DNA of 5,511 bases. Origin: CAYLHF01 sp964383365. GTDB lineage: Bacteria; Bacteroidota; Rhodothermia; Rhodothermales; UBA10348. Shown here one piece after another: positions 1 to 5,511 of this stretch. The stretch is taken from assembly GCA_964383365.1 (NCBI GenBank), contig CAYLHF010000078.1, forward strand, positions 1 through 5,511, in the 5' to 3' direction. The notes under the pieces are model-generated. The model saw only the letters and a list, made by a program, of their open reading frames with translations. It was not told the DNA's origin and did not search any database. Each line of letters begins with the position of its first letter. The first letter of the stretch is position 1. Position numbers and translations under genes: made by a program.

Positions 1-1612
1 TCGTTCGCCCCTTTCGCAGACTCGACAGTCCGGCCTGAATGAGTGCTTCGCTCTCGCTGTCAAGACTCGATGTCGCTTCGTCCAGGATGAGTATACGGGG
101 GTCAGCGAGAATGGCCCTGGCAATGGCGATGCGCTGCCGCTGACCCCCCGAGAGCTTCACGCCCCGTTCGCCAACCACCGTATCATATCCTTCAGGAAAA
201 CCGGAAATGAACTCGTGGCAGTGGGCCAGACGACTGACCCGCTCCACATCCTCATCTGATGCCTCGGGACGCGCGAACCGGATATTCTCTTTCACGGTGC
301 CGTCGAACAGGAAGTTTTCCTGCAGGACGACCCCCAGATTCTTCCGGTAATCGTTCAGCCGAACGCTATTGAGGTCCTTCCCATCGACTAGAATCTGACC
401 TGCGTCAGGCCGATTGAATGCCATCACCAGGCTGACGAGGGTGCTTTTCCCCGATCCACTTGATCCCACGAGGGCCGTGGTCGATCCTGCCCCGGTACGA
501 AGAGAAATTCCTTTCAACACGGGAACGTCCTCATCATACGAAAAATGAACGTCTCTGAACTCAATCTCCCCTTCGACACGCCCCAGGGCATCTCTGGCTT
601 CATGCTCTTCGTCTTCGGTTTCATTCGAGAGCAACTCCCGGATCCGATCCAACCCTGCGAATGCTTCGGATATCTGTGTCCCGATCGAGGCCATCTGTAC
701 GATCGGGGCCGCCAGAAGACCGATCAGAAAGATATACAGGACAAAATCGCCCATCGTCATGGCACCGGAGAGGATCGAATTCCCGCCCACGATGATCATC
801 ACCATGCCCACCGCTCCGATAATGAGTCCTGCAAATGTGGAGATGGCAGATACACCGGTAATGGATTTTCGGACGTTTGCAAACAGTTCCGATACACCTT
901 CGGAGAAAACCGCCTGCTCTCTGTCTTCAACCCCATACGCCTTGACAATCCGAATACCGCTCAGGGTCTCGCTCAACCGACCCGTCACCACGGCATTGAT
1001 TTCGCCCCGCTCACGAAATATGGGTCGCAGCCGTTTGAAGGCCAACCCCATGCCTCCGCCGAACAACGTCAGCAGCGCCAGGGTTATCGACGTAAGCATC
1101 CAGTTGACGTAAAACAGCGCCCCGAGGGCAATCACGGCAGTAAATACTCCCCCCACCAACTGGAGAATCCCGGTCCCCACCAGATTTCTGATTCCTTCCG
1201 CATCGGTCATGATCCGGGAGATCAGGACCCCTGTCTTCGTTCCGTCGAAATACCTGATTGGCAGACGGGTAACATGCGCCTGCACCCGCCGCCGCATATC
1301 CATAATCGCCGCCTGCGCCGTTACGCTCACGACCTGCGAGAGCATAAAGGTGGTCACGCCTCCGATAAGCGTGGCCGCGCCAATGGCAAGCGCCAGAGGA
1401 ACGAGCATCTCTGGATGATTATCACCCAGGATGGTGTCGATGAGATACTTGGACCCCGCGGGCAGGACGAAACCGCTCAGTCTGTTGATCACCATGAGCA
1501 CGAGGCCGATCGCCAGTTTCTTCCGGTGAACCCACATCAGGCTCCGAGCGTCTTTCCACGTTGTAGACTTGAAGAGAGGGCTCTTCTTCTTTTTCTCAGG
1601 CAGATCTGTCAC
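1..1612 (-). CDS. MsbA-type ABC exporter, fused permease and ATPase, C-terminus cut by window edge
   Basis: The 537 codons visible form a half-transporter that would dimerise in the inner membrane and export a lipid or other hydrophobic substrate using ATP. Residues about 33-330 are the six-helix membrane domain, with hydrophobic stretches such as LAIGLVLMVINRLSGFVLP (TM1) and FVLYIFLIGLLAAP (TM6). The ATPase domain follows: Walker A GSSGSGKST at 383-391, Q-loop Gln431 in VVLQENFLF, signature LSGGQ at 487-491, Walker B ILILDE ending at Asp511-Glu512, and D-loop SSLD. The frame then runs off the left edge, so the H-loop histidine and roughly the last 50 residues are not seen. I place the start at GTG 1612. 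The frame is open back to a TAG at 1708-1706, but no ATG occurs before codon 26, and a WKDARSLMW stretch at 19-27 ahead of TM1 looks like coding sequence. No good Shine-Dalgarno precedes the GTG. ATG 1537 has GGAG four bases upstream and is the alternative. The substrate cannot be told from sequence. Confidence 0.95.
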   Translation of the reverse strand, partial: MTDLPEKKKKSPLFKSTTWKDARSLMWVHRKKLAIGLVLMVINRLSGFVLPAGSKYLIDTILGDNHPEMLVPLALAIGAATLIGGVTTFMLSQVVSVTAQAAIMDMRRRVQAHVTRLPIRYFDGTKTGVLISRIMTDAEGIRNLVGTGILQLVGGVFTAVIALGALFYVNWMLTSITLALLTLFGGGMGLAFKRLRPIFRERGEINAVVTGRLSETLSGIRIVKAYGVEDREQAVFSEGVSELFANVRKSITGVSAISTFAGLIIGAVGMVMIIVGGNSILSGAMTMGDFVLYIFLIGLLAAPIVQMASIGTQISEAFAGLDRIRELLSNETEDEEHEARDALGRVEGEIEFRDVHFSYDEDVPVLKGISLRTGAGSTTALVGSSGSGKSTLVSLVMAFNRPDAGQILVDGKDLNSVRLNDYRKNLGVVLQENFLFDGTVKENIRFARPEASDEDVERVSRLAHCHEFISGFPEGYDTVVGERGVKLSGGQRQRIAIARAILADPRILILDEATSSLDSESEALIQAGLSSLRKGRT

Positions 1613-1700
1613 AGTGATGACCGGATAAATGGATGCTGGCCCTGAGGACCCGCATATATTCAGGGTGGCGCTTAGACGCCGATCCTTCCGAGACGTTCGG

Positions 1701-1728
1701 TAACTCTACCTAACTGATTGCTAACTCT
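1701..1728. repeat. Three TAACT direct repeats at 10-11 bp spacing
   Basis: TAACT occurs at 1701, 1711 and 1722; the first and third copies extend to TAACTCT. Start-to-start distances are 10 and 11 bp, so all three copies would face the same side of the DNA helix. This is the usual look of an operator bound by a cooperative small dimer such as a ribbon-helix-helix protein. The cluster lies 58 bp upstream of the antitoxin remnant and about 90 bp upstream of the ABC exporter start, so it could serve either gene. The repeats are directly visible; the operator role is inference, and a unit this short can also arise by chance. Confidence 0.4.
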
Positions 1729-1760
1729 GAAACATGAGAGTATTCATGAAGCACATTATC

Positions 1761-1790
1761 ATTATATAACAATGACTGATATTCTATGAA
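1761..1790 (-). promoter_or_regulatory. Possible promoter for the ABC exporter
   Basis: On the minus strand, TATAAT (1766-1761) lies 18 bases downstream of TTCATA (1790-1785), a 4/6 match to the sigma-70 -35 box. It sits in the only strongly AT-rich part of the gap and points towards the ABC exporter, leaving a leader of about 140 bases. The -35 box overlaps the start codon of the plus-strand antitoxin remnant. FCB bacteria often use a different promoter consensus, so this assignment is weak. Confidence 0.22.
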
Positions 1791-2013
1791 CGCATCGCTT
1801 ACTCCCAGGCTAGAGGGAATGGTCAAGAACCTTGTCGAATCCGGTCGATACAATTCCGCCAGTGAAGTGGTCCGTGATGGACTCCGTGGGATAAAGATGA
1901 CTTCAAGAGGGCAGCACAGTAAATATGCGCGGGACGTTTGAGAGATAACTAGCCATCGCCGGCAGGGAACTAAGCAGATCTACTCAATCAACGACCTGGC
2001 TACTGAAAAATAA
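1786..2013 (+). pseudogene. Decayed ParD-like (ribbon-helix-helix) antitoxin, no toxin partner
   Basis: The frame from ATG 1786 runs 51 codons to TGA at 1939-1941. Residues 1-35 look like the DNA-binding half of ParD: MNASLTPRLEGMVKNLVESG followed by RYNSASEVVRDGLRG, with the typical N-terminal beta strand and the SGRY-x-SASEVVRDGLR helix pair. ParD proteins are usually about 80 residues, with a charged tail that binds ParE. Here the sequence after residue 35 stops looking like ParD in this frame. If the TGA is ignored, the same frame continues to TAA 2011-2013, giving near-normal length and a tail QIYSINDL that resembles ParD ends. Other frames offer fragments that fit the missing middle better: DKDDFKRAAQ from 1890 and AIAGREL from 1952. 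This suggests several small indels plus a stop, though that is inference. No clear Shine-Dalgarno precedes the ATG. No parE follows; only 26 bases separate the remnant from the end of the convergent gene. A short but expressed 51-residue DNA-binding protein is the alternative. Confidence 0.6.
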
Positions 2014-2039
2014 ATACTGGCATTATCATACAGAGGATC

Positions 2040-5000
2040 CTACCTCACGAGTACCATCTTCCGGATGTAAACTAACTCACTCGTCTCCAGCGTACACAAA
2101 TACATGCCACTTGACAGGTTACCGGCGTCGAAGCGAATGGTATATGTACCGGCCATTTGAAACCCATCGGCCAGCACAGCGACTCGTCTACCCAGAAGAT
2201 CGTATACCGTCAAACGAACCTCGCCCGCCCGCGCGACCGCATACTGAATCGTAGTTGTTGGATTGAAGGGATTCGGGTAGTTTTGACTCAAAATCACTTC
2301 GGACGGAAGTTCCTCCGGCACCGATTCAATGTCGACGCCTGTTGCATCAATCAACTCGGCGGTGATCCACAGCTGGACACCTTCTGAGCCTCCAAACCAG
2401 GCATCGGACACGTTTTCCCATATGCCATCAGAGTTCTTCTGCCAGACCTCGTCAACCCGTTGTCCCACACGTTCAGAAGAACCGATGCTCACGATGCTCG
2501 ATTGTTCAAATGCGTAGCTACCGAAGTCAACAGAGATGAAGAATGGCCCGTCTATCGAGACCATCGGATCGATCGTATGCATCCTTGGTTCATCTACGGT
2601 TGAAAGGTCGTCGTCGGCCGGGATGTCCGCCATCGAGTAGGTACGGCTGAAAATTGGATCGCCGGAAGGCCCACCGGTCAAGTCCCCTGCGAAGACTTCC
2701 AGCGAATACGCCTGATCGGTCACATCCGCGCTTTTGTATGAAAACCAGACGGAAACTTCGCTCAGATATGTGTGACCACTCTTCGATGGTGGAGGGACAA
2801 GGGCGGTTGATTTGGCCGTATCACCTTGATTGTTGATTCCGGTTACGCTCCCTGCCACGTCAACCCCCGCATTATCCACGAGTTCGGTCGCCGGTGTGCC
2901 GTTCGTATCAATGTTGGAGATCTGAGATGAGCGCGTATCCTCTGTCTGTGAAACGAATCGGCCGTAAACGGCTCGTTCCTGATCGAGCGACTCATTTCCG
3001 TGCCAGACGACCAGAAACTCGTTGTTTCCGACGTTCGAGAAGTCGGCGCTGTTGGATGCCAGGGCCGGACGGAGACCGTCATACTCGGGATTGTCCGCGG
3101 GACCCATAGAACTGATCCGGAAATCATTCCCAATATCCGCGCCACTGACATCGAGCCATTGACCATAGATGTCAAACTCGTCATCGGTAGAATCATCCCC
3201 TTCCCATACCACGAGGTATTCCTGGCGGTTATAATCAAACGCCACGCTTACTTCGGCGGTGCCATAAGAGGGATTTACCAGAGGACCCATTTCGCTTATC
3301 TGAAAATCGTCCTCTCCTATCTCATCGCTCAGGTTCTCATCGTAGATACCTCGAATTCGCTGCCCCCAAATTTCGTACTTGCCGAATACAAAGTTTGTCG
3401 TCGCCGGATTCCGCGTATCCATTCCAGACCAGACCACCAGATATTCGCTTGCATCCGGATCAGCTAACGAAGTTCGCCATACGACGGCGGGCTTCTCAGC
3501 CTTCCATTCCGCGGCACAAAATGGACCCATACAACTGATCTGAAAATTCTCCCCGATGTTCTCTCCCGCGACCGGGTCACTCCTATCTCGAACGTATTGG
3601 CCATAGATTTCGGTAGACTCATCTCCCGCCATCGTCGTGGTCAATTCAAAGGCGACCAGAAATTCTCCCGTCCACTCATTCGCGGCGACGGTCGGATACT
3701 TGGTCTCCAAAATTATCATATCTGGATGAGCGCCGATTTTAAAGGGCGTTCCCTCCGCCACTGCAGATTGATCGAGCCGAACTCCGAATATCTCGCGTTC
3801 GATGTCTGAATAATTATCTGCCTGGTCCCAGACAACCAGATAGCGCTCGCCGTTGAAGGCGATCGCCGGATTATGTGCATCAAAATGTGGATCGTCGTCC
3901 GGACCGGAGAAACTGATTTGGAAATCTTCTCCGATTTCGTCTTCGCCGTTGGGGAGATAGGCACCACGAATGAGTTGTCCGTAAATCTCCCACTCGCCAT
4001 TGGTTCTCTCACCCTGCCATACGACCAGGAATTCGTTTCTTCCGAGGTTGTGTACCACCGCCGGCCTGCTTACCTGGATACCCATATCGCCTTCCTCACC
4101 CTGATGGCTGATCCGGAACAACTCCCCAAGTTTCTCTCCCGTCTGTCCGCTGATGTGCTGACCGAAGATCTCATCTTCACCCGTTTCAGGATCGCGGCCG
4201 TCCCAAACAACGAGGTACTCGTCGTCGGTAGGGTTGTAGGCAATGGCCGCTTCATCGGACCGAAAGTCATCGTCTTCGCTACTGTAACGCTTCGCCCCGG
4301 TGAGATCGGGAGTTGGATCAATTGGATCGTCTGGAACAGAACCATGGAAGAGCGCTATTGCAGATGGGCCAGCGAGGTTCGGGCTGTTGTCGAGACGCGC
4401 AATCAGTGTCTGATTGTTTCCATCCAGGTCGGCGCGAAGGATCTGGTCCAGTTTGTCGTCCGCCCAGTAGATGTGTCCAGCTTCGAGATCCAGAGTCAGA
4501 TCCGTCGGGCGGCAGTCAGCGAATGAGCAACGATAAATGGCTTCAAGGTCAGATCCGTCCAGGTTGGATCGGTTGATCGCCGGACCACTAAGTTCATCGA
4601 TGAAGTACATCTTTCCGGCGTCCTCATCCAACTGTATGCTTTTGGGTCGCGCGACATCTCCAGCACCCAGTAGGGAGGATTGATCAGCAAGTTCTGACGA
4701 CGTATTTGAGCCTGCGCGAAAGATTTCTGATAGATCCCTGACCGCGTAAAACGGTTCGCCGGTTCCCTCAAGAGCCGCCGTGCTCGTTCCCCAATAGTCA
4801 AATTTTTCAAGAACAATTTCGGGATCGCCGCCGGATAGATTCTGCCGCCAGATTTCCGCCCCATACTTCCACCATGGATCAGGGTTTACATAATTCCATT
4901 CGAACGTCCAGAAGATGTAGTTGGTTGAAACAGAAATGTTTGAAATCCGGCAATAACGTGGCGGTTCGCCATGGCCTTCGGTGATGAAAGGGAGATCAGA

Positions 5001-5511
5001 AGTGCACCTTGTGTTATCGAAAATGGCACGCGCGTCGCTGCCGTCGAGAGCCGCTGAGTACACTAACACATCCATTGTGGACTCGGGGTCGCCTCCGTTG
5101 TACTGTCGGTCGCCCCAGTACATGCGTTCAGCGTTCGAGTCTATGGTGAGGCCGAACCGTGCCAGGTCGGGAAGAACGTTTCCGTCCGGGTCGCGAACTA
5201 CAATCTTCTGTTTGTTTGTTCCGTCAGGATTGCTTCGCCAGATGACACCGGAGGTTCCGTTGTTGTCGGCCTGCTCGATCCAGTAGATCTTTCCCAGGGC
5301 CGGAGGAGGGGGAAGGGGCCGGCTGGGAATGGTGATGCTCTTCTCGATTCTGCGCGGGTCGATTTCATCCGCGTCTACGATAATGTCATAGGTCAGGCGC
5401 CCGACGATCGTATCAGTAACTTCAACCTCCCATCTCAGCGTATCCCGTGCTCCGACCACGAAACTGGCACGAGTCTGAAGGGAGTCGGCTGAGCCTGCTA
5501 TCACCTGGCCC
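2040..5511 (-). CDS. Large secreted multi-propeller protein with T9SS C-terminal sorting domain, N-terminus cut by window edge
   Basis: The frame ends at TAG 2042-2040 and is open through the right edge. GTG 5504 is only the first start-like codon in view: two more sense codons precede it, and the protein begins inside a beta-rich domain with no signal peptide, so the true start is outside. Numbering from that valine (1154 residues): 1-60 end of an unassigned beta domain; 61-70 proline linker with PPPP; 72-388 six-blade YWTD/LDL-receptor-B type propeller; 404-866 seven EYLVVW repeats, probably a second propeller; 868-1052 beta-sandwich-like module; 1068-1154 T9SS sorting domain. By family knowledge, such a protein crosses the inner membrane by Sec and the outer membrane by T9SS, and is then released or anchored on the surface. 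No catalytic motif is visible. Adhesion, or binding of protein or glycan, is a guess from the propellers. Cysteines are few and mostly in close pairs (167/185, 326/331, 658/663), which suits disulfides in an exported protein. Confidence 0.93.
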   Translation of the reverse strand, partial: GQVIAGSADSLQTRASFVVGARDTLRWEVEVTDTIVGRLTYDIIVDADEIDPRRIEKSITIPSRPLPPPPALGKIYWIEQADNNGTSGVIWRSNPDGTNKQKIVVRDPDGNVLPDLARFGLTIDSNAERMYWGDRQYNGGDPESTMDVLVYSAALDGSDARAIFDNTRCTSDLPFITEGHGEPPRYCRISNISVSTNYIFWTFEWNYVNPDPWWKYGAEIWRQNLSGGDPEIVLEKFDYWGTSTAALEGTGEPFYAVRDLSEIFRAGSNTSSELADQSSLLGAGDVARPKSIQLDEDAGKMYFIDELSGPAINRSNLDGSDLEAIYRCSFADCRPTDLTLDLEAGHIYWADDKLDQILRADLDGNNQTLIARLDNSPNLAGPSAIALFHGSVPDDPIDPTPDLTGAKRYSSEDDDFRSDEAAIAYNPTDDEYLVVWDGRDPETGEDEIFGQHISGQTGEKLGELFRISHQGEEGDMGIQVSRPAVVHNLGRNEFLVVWQGERTNGEWEIYGQLIRGAYLPNGEDEIGEDFQISFSGPDDDPHFDAHNPAIAFNGERYLVVWDQADNYSDIEREIFGVRLDQSAVAEGTPFKIGAHPDMIILETKYPTVAANEWTGEFLVAFELTTTMAGDESTEIYGQYVRDRSDPVAGENIGENFQISCMGPFCAAEWKAEKPAVVWRTSLADPDASEYLVVWSGMDTRNPATTNFVFGKYEIWGQRIRGIYDENLSDEIGEDDFQISEMGPLVNPSYGTAEVSVAFDYNRQEYLVVWEGDDSTDDEFDIYGQWLDVSGADIGNDFRISSMGPADNPEYDGLRPALASNSADFSNVGNNEFLVVWHGNESLDQERAVYGRFVSQTEDTRSSQISNIDTNGTPATELVDNAGVDVAGSVTGINNQGDTAKSTALVPPPSKSGHTYLSEVSVWFSYKSADVTDQAYSLEVFAGDLTGGPSGDPIFSRTYSMADIPADDDLSTVDEPRMHTIDPMVSIDGPFFISVDFGSYAFEQSSIVSIGSSERVGQRVDEVWQKNSDGIWENVSDAWFGGSEGVQLWITAELIDATGVDIESVPEELPSEVILSQNYPNPFNPTTTIQYAVARAGEVRLTVYDLLGRRVAVLADGFQMAGTYTIRFDAGNLSSGMYLCTLETSELVYIRKMVLVR
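2043..2303 (-). other. Domain: T9SS type A C-terminal sorting signal (Por secretion tail)
   Basis: The last 87 residues of the large secreted protein are a standard sorting domain. It has the entry motif LSQNYPNPFNP (1072-1082), the strand TTTIQYAV, the VRLTVYDLLGRRVAVL strand-turn (1096-1111), the MAGTYTIRFDAGNLSSGMY segment (1117-1135), and the terminal IRKMVLVR. The outer-membrane T9SS translocon recognises this tail and often cleaves it off after passage. It is complete here and ends at the stop codon. Confidence 0.95.
2349..2903 (-). other. Domain: unassigned beta-sandwich-like module
   Basis: Residues 868-1052 of the large secreted protein lie between the last EYLVVW repeat and the sorting domain. 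They contain alternating beta strands such as LSEVSVWFSYKSAD, YSLEVFAG and GPFFISVDFG, an Asp-rich loop (PADDDLSTVDEP), and a closing strand VQLWITAELID. Such a jelly-roll-like module directly ahead of a T9SS domain is common in FCB surface proteins and sometimes binds carbohydrate. I do not recognise a specific family, and no binding residues can be named. Confidence 0.45.
2907..4295 (-). repeat. Seven tandem protein repeats (EYLVVW...EIYGQ...FQIS), probable second propeller
   Basis: Within the large secreted protein, three short motifs recur in the same order seven times. The core strand is at 429, 491, 554, 614, 687, 762 and 829 (EYLVVW, EFLVVW, RYLVVW, EFLVAF, EYLVVW, EYLVVW, EFLVVW). Each is followed about 10-20 residues later by EIFGQ/EIYGQ-type motifs (445, 506, 571, 632, 711, 778, 845), then by FRIS/FQIS (463, 528, 588, 654, 734, 795; last copy SSQIS at 859). 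Repeat lengths are about 60-75 residues. Four strands' worth of sequence per repeat and a count of seven suit a seven-bladed beta-propeller, but the fold is inferred. Repeats 3 and 4 are the most diverged (WDQ and AFE instead of WxG). Confidence 0.8.
4341..5294 (-). other. Domain: six-blade YWTD (LDL-receptor class B type) beta-propeller
   Basis: Within the large secreted protein, six strands carry versions of the YWTD motif: KIYWIEQ (72-78), RMYWGDR (127-133), YIFWTFE (196-202), PFYAVRD (251-257), KMYFIDE (298-304) and HIYWADD (344-350). Five are followed by the partner strand with an N/D-x-D-G turn (NPDGT, ALDGS, NLSGG, NLDGS, DLDGN), as in LDL-receptor class B repeats. Lead-in strands such as PKSIQLD and PTDLTLD match the P-x-x-I-x-x-D pattern, and PSAIALF near 380 may close the ring. 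Six blades is the normal number for this family. The fourth blade is the most degenerate. The first three blades carry long extra loops, including the one bearing Cys167 and Cys185. Confidence 0.82.

Noticed and set aside
545..1645. Long plus-strand open frame of 366 codons
   Set aside because: It lies antisense to the ABC exporter, whose minus-strand frame carries all ATPase motifs seen here. The plus-strand product is His/Arg/Pro-rich low-grade sequence with no domain.
1667..1680. Small inverted repeat GGCG-CTTAGA-CGCC upstream of the ABC exporter
   Set aside because: The stem is only 4 bp, has no T-run and does not extend cleanly, so it does not support a terminator or leader structure.
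1942..2039. Terminator for the large secreted gene
   Set aside because: No GC-rich hairpin followed by a T-run was found on the minus strand; the T-rich stretch opposite 2006-2014 lacks a paired stem.
2907..4295. Repeated DNA such as the GGACCCAT...CTGAT stretches, considered as CRISPR or mobile repeats
   Set aside because: The copies encode the recurring FQIS-x-MGP protein motif in frame and differ at many bases, so they are explained by protein repeats.
3873..4526. Plus-strand open frame of 217 codons inside the large secreted gene
   Set aside because: It is antisense to the YWTD and EYLVVW repeat region, which is clearly coding on the minus strand; its translation shows no recognisable motif and no ribosome-binding site was seen.
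5502..5504. GTG as the real start of the large secreted protein
   Set aside because: The frame stays open to the window edge, the sequence starts mid-domain, and a T9SS cargo needs a signal peptide that is not present after this codon.

Overview
The window holds two genes on the minus strand, both cut by the window edges, with a 427-base gap between them that contains a decayed plus-strand antitoxin remnant. The big minus-strand protein ends in a type IX secretion (T9SS, Por) C-terminal sorting domain. This places the organism among the FCB bacteria (Bacteroidota, Rhodothermota, Balneolota, Ignavibacteria and relatives). The mid-range GC content and the QNYPNPFNP style of the sorting domain suit Rhodothermota/Balneolota/Ignavibacteria-like lineages better than classical low-GC Bacteroidota, but the exact phylum is an inference.

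Layout. Positions 1-1612 (minus) encode most of an MsbA-type ABC exporter with membrane domain and ATPase fused; its C-terminus lies beyond the left edge. Positions 1613-1785 are the upstream region of this gene. It holds three TAACT repeats at helical spacing and an AT-rich stretch with a possible minus-strand promoter. Positions 1786-2013 (plus) carry a ParD/ribbon-helix-helix antitoxin remnant with no toxin partner. Positions 2040-5511 (minus) encode the C-terminal 1156 residues of a large secreted protein whose N-terminus and signal peptide lie beyond the right edge.

The secreted protein reads, in order: the end of a beta-rich domain, a proline linker, a six-blade YWTD-type propeller, seven EYLVVW...EIYGQ...FQIS repeats that look like a second propeller, an unassigned beta-sandwich-like module, and the T9SS domain. 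The two genes share a strand but are too far apart, with an opposite-strand relic between them, to be an obvious operon. No functional link between them can be shown. No tRNA, rRNA, CRISPR array or insertion sequence was seen. The most unusual items are the double-propeller architecture, the antitoxin relic, and the phased repeats beside it.
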